Shown: positions 10,301 to 20,995 of the stretch, piece after piece
Layout: each line of letters opens with the position of its first letter
Position numbering within the stretch: the stretch's first letter is position 1
NCBI GenBank assembly: GCA_025618425.1
Contig: CM046832.1
Coordinates: 54,488,993 to 54,552,992, forward strand
Reading direction: 5' to 3'
Origin: Heliocidaris tuberculata
Lineage: Eukaryota; Echinodermata; Echinoidea; Camarodonta; Echinometridae
DNA length: 64,000 nt
Made by a program: the position numbers and the translations under genes
Notes under the pieces: generated by a model
Seen by the model: only the letters and a program-made list of their open reading frames with translations
The model's database searches: none
Told to the model about the DNA's origin: nothing

Positions 10301-13300
10301 CTTGGCTAGTATTTTCAGGAGCCTTGTAAGATTGAACCGAGACTGTACTTTAATGACGTTAAAGGCTTTTAGACCGATGAAATGAAAATGGGTTATTAGA
10401 ATATTCAGCATTTTTTTCCTGCTGCACTAAAAGACCATCCTAAAAATTGATAAATGCCAAAGTAATTTTGTTTGAATTCAGTTTGCTTTGCTTTGTTTTC
10501 CTTTCACAGGTTCAAAAAGATCAAGGAAAGAGAAACTTGGTAACAACTCTCCAAGGAGAAGCAAATCAAAGTTAAAAAATGGTAAGCAGCTTTAGATAAG
10601 GAGGGGCGATTGCTCATTGGTAGAGCAGTGGTCTCGTAACTGGGAGAACCCGTGTTCGAAACCAAGTGGATGCGCTAGTGCCCTTTGGTAAGGAATTAAT
10701 CCTCATTGCCAAGTCCCTTGGAGAGGACTTAAAGCCGTCGGTCTCATGGTTGCTTAATTACAAGCATACAAATGCTTTCTTAGCAGTCAGGTAAAATATA
10801 CCATCAACCATATCATGTATTAACATGTCACTGAATGAAGCATTAGGTTTATCTTCTATAGATGTTAGGCAATCATGATCAAAATTTGGCTTTTGATGGG
10901 CTGTAGGTTAAAGGTAATTTTGCCATTTAATCATATTACCAGTCTTTAAAAAATGTAATATTCAGTTCTTTCCTAAAAATCTAGTGCCTATCTCACAAAC
11001 CATCATACATCTACGTTTGTGGACATCCCTTTGAAACATGTACGGTATCCAATTTATATTGTAACTTTAATACCCAGGGATTTTGTTCCAAATCTGTTGA
11101 CATGGTTTTCTTTGAAGACTTTGATATAATTTTTGAATGAATGGTTGAGATAGTTTACAGGGACACTGTTTTGATTATCATGTGGGACTGCCAGAAAGAT
11201 AATTATTTTGTTGGTACATCCAGTATACACCTGATACATTTTCCAAAATGAAAAGGCCAGAGATGGTTGTTTAACATGTTTTGCCCGAAATCAGCATACA
11301 TTTTTTGATTGCATATTGATAGAGGATTCTCCCTATTCTAGTATCTCAGTTTGTGTCTCAGTTGGCTTTGCTTTCTTCTCATTTTAGGAGAATATGCTGA
11401 GATATATGCGAGGCACACTAATACATTTAATCAAAGCCTAAATTATTATTTTCCATCCTATTTCAATTCTAGGTTCCGTAATCCATAATATCTTTCATTT
11501 CATCTTTCAGATGTTGGTGATATAGCAGGTGTTAGCAGTACTAACATGGAGAATAGCATGGCAACTTTTAAGGTAGGTCATAGTCAGGGTGATCTGACGT
11601 CTGCTACGGCACCAATTTCTCTAGGGGAGTGTTTCACAAACAATTAAGTTGGACTTAAAGTCGCACTTAAATTCCTAGTTGCGTGCTGTATATTTCGCAT
11701 CACCGCATTGGTCTGATCATGCTCGAGACGCGCGCTATGGGAAAGTCTATCAATGAGATTACGTAATAAATACCGGATGCACATTGGCTTTTACGCATGA
11801 CTCTAAGTCCAACTTATCTCTTTGTGAAACACCCACCAGGCTTTAGGGTTAGAGCTTAGGCTGCAATGGGATTTTAGGGTCGGGTTAGGATAAGGGTAGG
11901 GTTGGGTTTAAAGTTTGTTCCAGGGTTGAAGTAAGGATTTCCATTAGTCTTCGAATTCGACTGTGGAAAAATAGTTGCTGAGCGTGTGTCATAGAATCCA
12001 TATTCATATCTGTGGGCATCATGTAATTTTAGGTGTAAGATTTCTTTAAATAATTTTATCAGCAGACTGAAAGAACTGGCTTTTCCATTTCACCCACTGC
12101 CTACAGAAACTGAGTACCAGGTAGTTCCAGTTATAAGTGTAGGGGATTGAGAGAATTTAGTAATCAACATGGTTAAGCAGTTTGACTGGATGTAGCTTAC
12201 AGGTATTGTTGTAGTTAAATTTTCCATTTTGACTGAGTGAATTGTATTTTTTTTCCAGGCCTTAGGGAACTGTGTTCCAGTCTTTGAAACTCTGTTGCTT
12301 GAAGAGAGAAAAAACATCTTGATGGTAACGTGTGGTGTCATATCAGAACACACCAAGAAAATGTGCACCAAGTAAGAAATCGTTTTCCTGCTTTTGTATC
12401 TGTACTTTTCTAGAATGTTGAGTTGTTACCATGTATTTCATTTGATTGTAGTATAGAAAGGAGATGAACATATAAAATTGCTTGTGAATGAAGAAGGGCA
12501 TTTAGGACAAAACTGCAGATATTTTGTCAGAAAGATTTTGATGTGATGTTTGGACCATATAATGGACAAATTTTTAATAATTCATTGCATTCATATGTAA
12601 TGTTATTTATCCGTGATGTTGTAATCTATCCAAATGCAACTTTCTGTCATTAAAGAAAGGCACAGTGTTATATCATGTACAGAACAAAAGAAATCCATCA
12701 AATCATCTGTTGAGAGCCAGAAGGGCATTAACTACTTTACAATACAGAGACTCGAGTCCCTTCTGGTTCTCAGCATATGAAATCATGTATCTTGGTCTTT
12801 GATTTCAAATCAGAGTATGTGGTTTAAAGAAATCCCTGTAACAAATGAACCTTAACCAGCTGATGTCTACCAAAATGCCTTGTGATGAAAGGTGCTTATA
12901 AAGTGATAATGTAGAGTGTACCTTTCCATGTAGCAGTTGCATCATATCAAGAGGTGTGATGGCTTAGTGGTAGAGCATTGACCTCATAAACGGGAGGTCC
13001 CAGATTTGAAACCAAGTCGATGTGCGATTGCCCTTTGGTGAGGCGTTAATACTCAACTACGGTCCCTAGGATAGTATTTAAAGGGGAAGTTCACCCCGAA
13101 GATCACTTGAGTTTAAAAAATGCAGAAAAAATAAAGAAAAATATTGGCGAAAGTTTGGAGAAAATCCGTTAAAGAATAACGGAGTTATGGACTTTTGAAG
13201 TTTTGATTTTGTGACGTCACATGCGAGCAGCTCCTCCATTATGTAATGTGATAAATATTCCATAAAATACAGTTTTCTCAGAAAATTTAGAATATTTTCG

Positions 13301-16300
13301 TCTGTGCATTTGATATATTGTCAGAAATGCTATTCAATACTAGATTCTGAAAAGAAACAATATTAATTTATCGTGGAACGTAAAAAAAATGCGAATATAT
13401 GGAATATTTATTACAAGACCAATGGGCAGCTGCTCGCATGTGACGTCACGAATCCAAAACTTTAAATACTCATAACTCTTTTATTATTTGACCGATTTTC
13501 ATCAAACCTTCGCCAATATTTTTCTTTATTTTTTCTGCATTTTTTAAACTCAAGTAATCTTCAGGGTGAACTTTCCCTTTAAAGCTGTAAACCTGGCTGG
13601 TTGTTCACCTACAAACAAATAGTGCCTACTTGCTTTTGTTAGCAGTCAGGTAAAAGAAATCACCAATCAGATATCTTATCCCACCTTGTGACCTTTCCTC
13701 GTAGATCTCTAAGATGTCCACAGCACACAGACGAAATGAGGCAAGGAGTAAGGAGATACCTGCTGGGCCTTGAGACGGAGGAGAGACTACGACACAAAGG
13801 AGATGGGTAAGTGTATATATTACAGGGTTCCTATCCTCTCTATTCTTTTGCCCCTCTCTCCTATTTTTTTCTCTTTCTATCTTTCTGTCTTTCCCAATTT
13901 TTTGTATATCTCTGTCTTTCAGGTTCAAATTCAGGTTATTTTTATTGATCCATATTTAAAAACTTAGAATAAATAGCTCTTTCTCTTGTACTCTATCGCA
14001 CTGTTTTTCTTTGAATATTTATGCTTTTGTCAGTGAAGATGGTCCCAGTTGAATTACGTTTATGACATTGTCAGTTCGTCTAGTTTTTGTACTGGCTATC
14101 TTGCTATCATTATATTTGATGAGCTATTTGAGGCATGAACTTCAAAGTTAGTACCAGTTGAGTTAAATCATCGCTGGGAGATTTCTGTATTTGAATAAAC
14201 AATAGAGATAAATATGTAAAAAATTATCCTGCTAGTGTACATAAAAACTATGTTGATACCCTTATCTATGGCTTTAAAAGATCCACATCAGCTTGATCAT
14301 ATTTGTCAATTGGATCATTACAAAGATAAATTAAGAAGTACCTTCGTAATTGTGATTATATAAACAAAACATGGTAAAATATGATTCATATGAGTTTTAT
14401 CAGATGCATTAAACATATTCATACATGTGTATGTATGTTTTTTGGTTCCCTTTTAGCTATATATTCTAAAGAAACTATTTTATATTTAGAATCAGCTCAT
14501 CAAGGTTGTTGCCTTTGATTTTTTTAAGTAAAAAATCTCTCCCAAAATGCTGATAACCGATAACCCTTTTTTTTTTTTGCTTGTCAGAGATAGAATAGCA
14601 GAATGGTATTTTTTTTTTTCGCTGGCCACACAGCCACAGTGTTAAGACACAAACTATATTTATGATGGTTCTTGATAAGACCTTCATATACATGTATATG
14701 TAGATCTACTTCAAAATCAGAGAGTATATAGCAATATAGCTGATAAATTTGTCTAATTCTTTTATTGTTCTCTCCCCTCTCACTCTTTCTTTGCCCTAAA
14801 TTTCGGTCTTCTTTTAGAAAGAAACATAACTTCATGGTCCAAATTCAAACACTCTTTTCTGCTTACATAAGTTGGCCACCAAACAATAATCTTTATTACT
14901 AGCATCATATTTATATTGTAAATAAATTTTGATATGGTACACTGCTGTATGATCAATTGCTTGATCATTTTACAAAAACTGAAGAGATAAATCCGTATGA
15001 AGACAAAAAAAGATGATTAACGTATGTAATGTTGGATGGAGTGGACATTATTTCGACTTTTTTCCAATTCTTTTCCATTTCAGTTTTTTTTTGGTTTTAC
15101 CGAGTAAAACATTGTCATGAGTGAATGACATTTGTTGTAGGTAATAATGGTGATTTTTGAAAACTGTAAAATAGAACTCATAGCAACAGATTTATAATGA
15201 AACATCACTTTACAAAAATATGCAAATCCCTGTGCTGTGCTTGAAATGTATTTATTAATTTATATATTATATAGACGTATACAAAGAATTTAGTATTATG
15301 TGTAGATTTTGAGATGGATGAGATAAAGAAAGAATGAGTTATAATCTCTGTATTTTTTCCTTTCTTCTCAGAAATGCCCTAGAGACAGAAGAGATAGACA
15401 TAGATTCATATGAAGATGGAGACAGTCAAGCTCTAAGGGAGCGTCTGAATAGAATACAGCAATGGGATGCAATTAGCAACCCATCACCAGCTGAGTCAAC
15501 TTCCACAACAAGTAAGTCCAATCATATCCCATATAGAATTGCTGGCATGCTGCTTCTGTTTTTCTTCTGTCATTACAATCTTAATCCACTCTCATTTTTA
15601 TAATGTAGCAAATGATGTAAAACCAGTAAATACCATATAAGGAAATCAATAAAAACAGTCTTTACCGGAAGATTGTCTTTACAGAAAGGTTTCACAATAC
15701 TCTATATTACATATTCAAACAATACTCAATGTCCAGTCGACAATAAAATAGACATTTTGCACAAACAGGTGGCTTGTTTCATTGGCAGGTTTGAATAGAG
15801 TAAGGCAAGTCCAAGCTAATTTTTTGTCCAAGATGTTACCAACTACATTAAGATTTTAGTATATCTGATGAAAGAATTTACATTTGTAGCCCTACTACTG
15901 TTTTATTCAGACCAAATATGAAGTGAAATGACCCGGTTGTTGTCAATTTGAGTTCATAACTGCATATCTGATTGTAAATTGACCCCTTCAGCATTGCTGC
16001 TGGTCAATCAACATATACCAATAAATAAATAAATAATAATAAATAAATAAAATAACTCCATAATACTTGGAAACATATGGGAAATTAAATGACCAAATAC
16101 ATTGGACTGCTTGCCCATTATGATGTTAATTTCATATTTATGATATTCTTATTAGTAGATTAGCATGGCTTAATGCTGGTTGTATGATAATTGATGTTTA
16201 TCTTTTTCATTACAACTCCCAAAATGTACTGACACCATTGGAAATGCATGTTAAAGGAAAGGGACATGGTCTCCAATGAGTTGATGAATACAACAGACAC

Positions 16301-16525
16301 TTTAGTAGCTTACATTGTCTGCATTTCATGATAATCAGCAATCCATTTTATCTTTGTAAATCACCAGACTCCAATGATGGCCAGGGTTCGAAGAAAAGGA
16401 AGAAAGGAGGTAAACTCACCCACCGCAAGAAAAGTAAACAGCGCCCTCCTTCAGCTCAGTCGCAAACCAGTAGTGGTTCAACAGCTGCCGCTGCAGCTGC
16501 CTTACAGTATGATGTCATTGACTGA
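4297..16525 (+). CDS. ATXN7L3: Ataxin-7-like protein 3, SAGA deubiquitinase-module subunit (10 exons, complete)
   Basis: Coding exons: 4297-4359, 8160-8291, 8663-8838, 9663-9742, 10510-10581, 11511-11572, 12259-12371, 13705-13806, 15372-15511 and 16368-16525. All junctions are GT/AG, the phases agree, and they total 1,098 bases or 365 residues, close to the roughly 350 residues of vertebrate ATXN7L3. The family (yeast Sgf11) anchors and activates the USP22 deubiquitinase that removes ubiquitin from histone H2B in the nucleus. Order of parts: N-terminal helix (22-65) that packs into the module; Sgf11 zinc finger C91-x2-C94-x11-H106-x3-C110, followed by a basic GMGRNSSR stretch that in the family contacts the nucleosome acidic patch; an acidic then basic linker (about 132-174) containing SPRRSKSK; the SCA7 zinc domain with C220, C231, C237 and H240 in VISEHTKKMC and LRCPQHT; a DSQAL motif near 284-288; a lysine-rich tail; and a C-terminal YDVID. 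Every family landmark is present. Confidence 0.96.
4607..5525. mobile_element. Palindromic element with ~330-bp inverted arms in ATXN7L3 intron 1
   Basis: The left arm (4607-4936) and right arm (5194-5525) are near-complete reverse complements. Both contain the complement-matched landmarks ACTCATGGG, GGACTGTGTCCAAC, CAGTCAAAAACAGA, AAATAATTATTTTCC and AGATAAGCTTGTACATGTA. The 257-bp centre carries another copy of the inner arm end (about 5003-5040) plus a segment found inverted at 5703-5800. No transposase frame is present. It looks like a foldback transposon or a MITE. Confidence 0.85.
5703..6105. mobile_element. Partial third copy of the foldback element
   Basis: 5803-6105 repeats the right arm of the neighbouring palindrome in the same orientation and ends with the same CATAGGCAAGGGCC-like terminus. 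5703-5800 is an inverted copy of the centre segment at about 5045-5125 (AACGAACGAGAGACAGAATTTT type). The two elements are separated by about 180 bp, so this is either a rearranged tandem partner or a second insertion. Confidence 0.75.
6237..6545. mobile_element. Small foldback element with GGATACAGCCACACGCGT ends
   Basis: The left end (6237-6312) and right end (about 6496-6537) are inverted copies sharing AGGATACAGCCACACGCG and AGACTCTGCGC, with a short extra segment in the left arm. The interior is itself palindromic (see 6406-6468). No coding capacity. Confidence 0.7.
6406..6468. repeat. Perfect 31-bp palindrome with 1-base centre
   Basis: The arm 6406-6436 (ATACAAACAATATTTTTACT...) is an exact complement of 6438-6468 around a single A at 6437. 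Beyond it, TCACTGACAT on the left matches the right side after a 10-base insertion. This would form a near loop-less hairpin or cruciform. Confidence 0.9.
6548..6573. repeat. Perfect 26-bp palindrome
   Basis: ATACAGCCACACG is followed directly by its exact reverse complement, with no spacer. It is a head-to-head duplication of the terminal motif of the foldback element just to its left. Confidence 0.9.
6967..7905. mobile_element. Mariner-like MITE in ATXN7L3 intron 1
   Basis: The element is flanked by TA dinucleotides (6965-6966 and 7906-7907). Its termini read CAGTGCATCCCAGAAAAAAG on the left and, complemented, CAGTGCGTCCCCCAAAAAAG on the right. CAGTGCGTCCCA-type termini with a TA target are typical of Tc1/mariner elements. 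Inside, the segment with AAGGGTCTC and AAATTTCATACCTGTGGATAG is repeated in both orientations, with a partial tandem copy at the right end. No transposase frame is visible, so it is non-autonomous. Confidence 0.82.
8160..8291 (+). CDS. ATXN7L3: ATXN7L3 exon 2 (residues 22-65)
   Basis: Encodes the N-terminal helix of the Sgf11 family. ENELAEEIWTDLIDEM and LGLCFDVHRSVKLG correspond to the conserved AxEIYxDLVxD and LGFCFEVHRAVK blocks. The acceptor TTTCTTTCAG is strong. The donor CAG|GTCTGT departs from consensus at +3 to +5 and may be inefficient. Phase 0 on both sides. Confidence 0.93.
8663..8838 (+). CDS. ATXN7L3: ATXN7L3 exon 3 (residues 66-124): Sgf11 zinc finger
   Basis: Carries the family signature EIVDEPGLDVFGQ, then the zinc finger with C91, C94, H106 and C110 (CPSCNRNLAANRFAPHLEKC), then GMGRNSSRLAS. 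The donor is GTATGA. The exon ends with two bases of a split arginine codon that exon 4 completes. Confidence 0.97.
9663..9742 (+). CDS. ATXN7L3: ATXN7L3 exon 4 (residues 124-151)
   Basis: Completes RIAI after the zinc finger, followed by the acidic linker LDSDEDDDRDLDW that vertebrate ATXN7L3 also has. Acceptor TGCAG, donor GTAAGT, leaving one base of a glycine codon. Confidence 0.93.
9953..10238 (+). mobile_element. tRNA-derived SINE (family B) in intron 4
   Basis: The tRNA-like head has box A (TGGTCTAGTGGATAAG) and box B (GATCGAATCCC) with a GTG anticodon-like loop. The body reads AGGTAAATGGGTACCCGGCA and TGCTAGAGCGCCGTTAGAGC, and it ends GCGCTATACAAGAACCCA before an ATT-rich tail. It differs from family A. 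A decayed piece of the same body is at 36760-36900. Confidence 0.85.
10510..10581 (+). CDS. ATXN7L3: ATXN7L3 exon 5 (residues 151-174)
   Basis: Short, basic exon encoding GSKRSRKEK then NNSPRRSKSKLKNG. The NSPRRSKS block is nearly identical to the vertebrate linker and could be a nuclear localisation segment. Acceptor TTTCACAG, donor GTAAGC. The last base joins exon 6 to give aspartate 175. Confidence 0.93.
10603..10810 (+). mobile_element. tRNA-derived SINE (family A), copy 2, in intron 5
   Basis: The best preserved copy: box A-like TTGCTCATTGGTAGAGCAG, box B-like GTGTTCGAAACC, body GGAATTAATCCTCATTGCC, tail CTTAGCAGTCAGGTAAAATA. Inserted 21 bp after the exon 5 donor. Confidence 0.85.
11511..11572 (+). 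CDS. ATXN7L3: ATXN7L3 exon 6 (residues 175-195)
   Basis: Encodes DVGDIAGVSSTNMENSMATF plus K195, a poorly conserved linker between the basic segment and the SCA7 domain. It is placed by its strong acceptor (CATCTTTCAG), its GTAGGT donor and a matching phase on both sides, not by homology. Confidence 0.8.
11624..11836. mobile_element. MITE with GTGTTTCACAAA inverted ends, intron 6
   Basis: The left end reads GAGTGTTTCACAAACAATTA and the complemented right end GGGTGTTTCACAAAGAGATA. Both are followed by AGTTGGACTTA(A/G)AGTC. It is about 210 bp, non-coding, and 50 bp downstream of exon 6. A degenerate TTAGGG-like stretch follows at 11840-11935. Confidence 0.75.
12259..12371 (+). CDS. ATXN7L3: ATXN7L3 exon 7 (residues 196-233): SCA7 domain, first half
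   Basis: Encodes VTCGVISEHTKKMCTK, almost identical to the SCA7 block of vertebrate ATXN7L3, with zinc ligands C220 and C231. Upstream residues 196-218 (VFETLLLEERKNILM) correspond to the helix before it. Long T-tract acceptor, donor GTAAGA, ends in phase 2. Confidence 0.97.
12951..13665 (+). mobile_element. tRNA-derived SINE (family A), copy 3, split by a TTAA MITE
   Basis: The SINE head and body (12951-13077) and tail (about 13583-13665, ending GTTAGCAGTCAGGTAAAA) are separated by the 497-bp element at 13082-13578. The tail ends about 40 bp before exon 8. The nesting shows the SINE is older than the MITE. Confidence 0.82.
13082..13578. mobile_element. MITE with ~180-bp inverted repeats and TTAA target duplication
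   Basis: TTAA flanks both sides (13078-13081 and 13579-13582). The ends read AGGGGAAGTTCACCC and, complemented, AGGGAAAGTTCACCC. The arms continue for about 180 bp with shared blocks CACTTGAGTTTAAAAAATGC, AAATATTGGCGAA and GTGACGTCACATGCGAGCAG. A TTAA target is the hallmark of the piggyBac superfamily, but the termini do not begin CCC, so the superfamily is an inference. Confidence 0.85.
13705..13806 (+). CDS. ATXN7L3: ATXN7L3 exon 8 (residues 233-267): SCA7 domain, second half
   Basis: Encodes SLRCPQHTDEMRQGVRRYLLG, with zinc ligands C237 and H240 and the family's RRxxR-Y/I-LG ending. The acceptor is CCTCGTAG, donor GTAAGT, phases 2 and 2. Confidence 0.96.
15372..15511 (+). CDS. ATXN7L3: ATXN7L3 exon 9 (residues 267-314)
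   Basis: Encodes IDIDSYEDGDSQALRERLNR then QQWDAISNPSPAES. The DSQALxxRL-QWD pattern is shared with the vertebrate C-terminal region. Acceptor TTCTTCTCAG, donor GTAAGT. Confidence 0.94.
15808..16130. repeat. Dispersed repeat copy in intron 9
   Basis: Shares AAGTCCAAGCTA, AGTATATCTGATGA, CAGACCAAATATGAAGT and ATAACTCCATAATACTTG blocks, in the same order, with 20996-21230. An AATAAATA simple repeat (about 16019-16052) and some unique sequence interrupt this copy. The family is unknown and non-coding. Confidence 0.65.
16368..16525 (+). CDS. ATXN7L3: ATXN7L3 exon 10 and stop codon (residues 314-365)
   Basis: Encodes the basic tail SKKRKKGGKLTHRKKSKQRP, a serine/glutamine stretch, six alanines and the C-terminal YDVID, which parallels the YDDI ending of vertebrate ATXN7L3. 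TGA is at 16523-16525. The acceptor is TCACCAG. Confidence 0.94.
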
Positions 16526-17380
16526 TCGGGCATCATGAGGTATGGCCGCTGAGATTAGGGGGTTTCCCTGGGGAAGGAGTGATGTCATTGGAAGAGGGAT
16601 TTCCCCTGCGCTCATTCATTCCCTCCATGCTGAGATGGGGAGAGATTCCAGGTGACAGGAAGGGATGAAATCACTTCAGTCACCAGAGATGGAGAAGTGA
16701 GACTGAAAGTTTATTGATGCAGTCACATCATTACATTTCAGTGCCTCTTATAATAAGTTGGTGAAATGAGTTGTATGTTTTTGGTTGAAAACTAAAGATA
16801 TTGATGGTATCTCACATGAGCATACTGTGATAAAGGTTGCAGGTTGAGGTTTCTTTAAAAGTAAAATCTCTTCAGGCATAAAGGTGTATGCCATTTGCTC
16901 AGGTTGAGCTGACGGCAATAGCGGGAGGATATTTCATCTGCTCGTGGCTGAACGAAGCCTTGTATGATTTCATACCAAATGCAGAAATGCAAATTTGAAA
17001 AGAGAAGGTAAATGAGAAGCAAAGACAAGTTTGTGCTTCATATGATTGTATTCGTAAGGTGCATTAAAACATAAAGCTTTGTTTCTTGTTAGAAATATGA
17101 GCATGATTTCAGGCTGATTCAGTAAGTTCTGTAACATTGTTCACTTGAAAGGCAATATTACTGGGAAAGCTGTAAATGACTATGTCATCGCACTAACACA
17201 GCTTGATGTCCAACCAAGTCGATTGGACAGATTTTTCTCTCACACAATGGCCTGTAATTGATAGAATGGCATTTTAGCTGTCAATTCTCTTTTCCAATTT
17301 TTCTTTTGCTGTAACAACATGTAATTCATATTCAGCATTATTTCCTATACAAGGCATTTTGGCAGCAAAATAAAAAGCCG
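16526..17380 (+). other. ATXN7L3: Probable ATXN7L3 3' UTR
   Basis: Non-coding after the TGA. The first clear AATAAA on this strand is at 17369-17374, within GCAAAATAAAAAGCC, which would give a 3' UTR of about 850 bases. No earlier AATAAA was found by eye; a variant signal could be used instead. Confidence 0.45.
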
Positions 17381-20300
17381 TATTTTGCGTGCTACTCCGA
17401 ATCCCTTACTGGAAGGGGCAGTATTTTCCATATTGCCCTCTTCCGGGTTTTCCCAATAGACCACTGTATTAAAAGAGAGGGCAACATTTTGCCATATTAT
17501 TTATATCAAAGTGCATACACGCAGTATTGTGTACGCCTTTAAGTGTACAAAGGCTTAAACAATGGATATGCGCGATAACAATTAACGTCACAATTGCTTG
17601 GCCCAGATTACATATCTGTATGAATAACCAAAATTTAGAGGGACTGACAGGCAAACGGACTTGTTTGTAATTGCTACAAAATAGGCATAGACATGACATA
17701 AATAACAATAATAATAGTATTGGCTGGCTTTACTTTCGATGAATATAAAAAATATTGCCATCGTCTTCAACTCGGGGCAATATGATTCTGTTGCAGGCAA
17801 TATATTCCGATATCCCCCTAAAGGCCATGCAATATTATATAAATATCATACTTAGCATTACGGGCTGCTGAGTATGCAAATAACTGTTATTACGATGCAA
17901 GAGATGCGAGTAAACTGCGTAAAAACTCTGTTGCATGCTAAGCTTAAGGAACATTACTGCTAACTAGATATGCTCTTTGTCAATACCACAGTTGGTCCCA
18001 TGGAAATCTGCTTCTAGGTGACCAAGATCATGTACCTCGATTGGTGAATGATACCATCAACCCCATCTTTGAACAGCTCACATATGTATTGTAGTGATGA
18101 GGCATTTCGTTATTGAATTGAAGATCTTCTTCCATTTACAGTGTATCATCTAATTCTAATAATTTCCAATCATCAACATAATTAACTACCACTTCATGAT
18201 GGCTGATAACATACTATGCCATGCATACAAATTATTACTTGGTTTTTGACATTTAGTATTAAAGAATGAAAACCCTTCATAATTCTTGACAGTATGAGTG
18301 GTATCGTGAGTATCACATGACGCCAAAATATGAATTGACAGACCAATTAAGGGAATCGCCCACTTCTCTGCTGTGAATGAACACATGACCGGTAATGCAT
18401 GCACCGTGTTTGCTGACTAATTATACCATTATGGCCTTGTGCAATATCATATCATAAGCACAGTGTAATTTGTAGGGACGATAGGAATTTGATCAGGTCA
18501 TTACAATAACACCTCCAGTACTCATTGCCCTTTGGAACCGGGTAGGCCCTGTATTAAGCCTATGGAAATGAGAGAATTCAGTAGTCAGTGGGGACAGAAA
18601 ATACCTTCCTTTACTCAGCAGGCATTGGAATTCTTGGGGTGTGGTATTTGCAATAATTTGCGCCATGTACCATTTACAGTTACTTGCTGATTTTGAAACA
18701 TGGGTGCTGCAGACTTAATAGTTAAAGATACTGTTTTTGGTATTTTAAGGATCTGTGACAAAATATATAAGACAATAAAATAACCAAGGAAAAAATATGT
18801 GGAGTGAAAGTCTTCTCTCAAAAATATGAAATTTATGGTTATTTTTGGCATTCAATAACTCACTCATTGAATGAAGAAAACCAAGTGTCCAATTCTCTTT
18901 CAACATACATGTAATACATAGTATATTTTCTTGAAATGTGGCAGTATGCTTTTTCAAGCAATTTAAGATAGATGCGTGCACAATTAAGCTACTTTCATTT
19001 TCACGAGAAAGTAATAAATAATTTCTACAAAGCATGGTTTTTACTGTGAAAAAGCCCCCAGCATGTTCCATGATTAGCAATTTACAATGAGAGCTTTGCT
19101 CATAACATACAGTTTCTATTTCACTCAATAACTTCATGGAGATATTATTGAGGTCAGTCTACAGATACTATCATTGTCAACAAACAAAAAATTAAATCCC
19201 ATTGATCTTCCTCATTCATCAGTGGAGAAATCTAAGCTCACAGTTGGTAGTATATCATGCAATGCAATTTGTGCAAGTGAATTTATTCATGAGTTTTGCT
19301 TGCATAGACAAATACGCCATATGGTTGAGAGAGTGAGAAATATAAAAGTCTGTTTCTTAAGTGCAGAGACGTAAATTATTGCCCTGCACAACTTCAAGTA
19401 CTGACATATGGTAAAACCTGCCAGTGTATGAATGTGTAGTTCTTAATGGGAATTTTATAGATTGATCATAATTCATTGTAATATAATGTCTGGACATTTT
19501 GTGGGGACAGAATATTATGAAAATGGTAAAAGTAATGATGATTATAATGAAAATTTTACTACTGATAACATTAATAATTAAAATGATCATAATGATGATG
19601 ATGATGATGACTTTGACAATAATGATCACAAACATAATGATGATAACCAAAACAATAATAATATAAACAACAAAAGTAGTAAGAGGTAAATCCATAATGG
19701 TTGGATGTATGCATGACAGAAGCACCACTCCAATACTTGTTTTCTTTGATTAACTTTGGTTATTGCGAAGGAGCAGTGATTGTTAGGCACTGTTCCTACA
19801 CTTACTGTGGAATTCTTTTGAACTACATAACATGTATTACATAATAATGGTTAAATCAAGAATATTAATTACCATACCCTTCAACAATATATAATTATTA
19901 TTTAAATGAACAAATATCATGATGAAGGCCTAATTATTAAACCCTTTAAGTAACTTTTGTTCAATTTTGCACATTGCTAAATCCAAAAGGACCATCTGTC
20001 TAGTTGTAGCCTGGCAACTGCAGAATTAAATTGCAAATAACAGTGTCACCCTATTAAAAAAAAATATTTTCAACTACTGGGAGAGATGTGATGTTATGAG
20101 TACATGTATGTCTTATCAGTGTAATATGCACATTTCCCTTCTCTTAACTTTAACTTTGGATTATATGAGTTGGGTTATGTTGTTATTGAAAAGAAAAACC
20201 AAAGACTAAACATTCAACCCTGCATATTCTGCTGTCATTGATTTGATTTTGAAATGCTCTTAAACATAATGTGCCGCAGCTCCATTCTCGAGTTACGAAG

Positions 20301-20780
20301 GGGGCTGTTTAATGTTGAAAATGGACGTCCAGAGAATGGTTATTGGAGGAAGAGAAATGTAGGAAGTGAGAGACAGAGAGAAGTTTTGAGACAGAGTCAG
20401 AGACAGAGACATAGACAAGAGTGGCAGGCAGAGAGAATAAAATAGTCTCGAGAGAAAGAGGGAGTGGGATGATTGAAGGGGGAGGGGGGTTGTCATATTT
20501 AAAAGAAGGATCTTTAATTGAAACGAGGGGGGGGGGTAGAAACGACTATCACAAATTATTGGTAGACTAAAATAGATTAATTATATCAGGCCATTTAGGC
20601 TGAATTTTATCAGTTTGAGAGCTGGAAATATAAATGCAAAGAGAGACAAAATTGTAAGGAGATTAGGTGTTAATGTTATAAATGGATTTTCAAGTTTTTA
20701 GAAATATCCTTTTATTTTCCTATATATTTACAAATGAATTGGAGGTTTACCTATAACGTCAATTAAGCCTGCATGAAGAT
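17381..20780. other. Intergenic stretch with simple repeats
   Basis: No gene recognised. Motifs of the GGCAATAT/ATATTGCC type recur in both orientations between 17340 and 17840, suggesting a decayed foldback repeat. A GAT/AAT-rich block lies at 19530-19680, an AGAGAC-rich block at 20360-20460 and a G-run at about 20526-20536. Reading frames in these blocks are low-complexity translations. Confidence 0.6.
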
Positions 20781-20789
20781 CGAGTTCGT

Positions 20790-20933
20790 TAAGTGTAGAT
20801 TGACTAATGGAAAGTGGCGATTTATCTTATTTAGCACCATCTGATCCTCATAAAGTTAGAGGCAGTTTGACCTTCAGTTTGAAATAATTGCTCTTCCAAA
20901 TTCACGACGCCTGGGGTCAATCCGGACTATTAT

Positions 20934-20995
<62 letters not shown>

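Noticed and set aside
11840..11935. Degenerate TTAGGG-like stretch in intron 6
   Set aside because: Too irregular to call a telomere-type repeat and lacks the GACATTTGCTCC ends seen elsewhere.
19357..19728. 123-codon minus-strand frame rich in isoleucine and valine
   Set aside because: Reads through GAT/AAT simple repeats; no domain.
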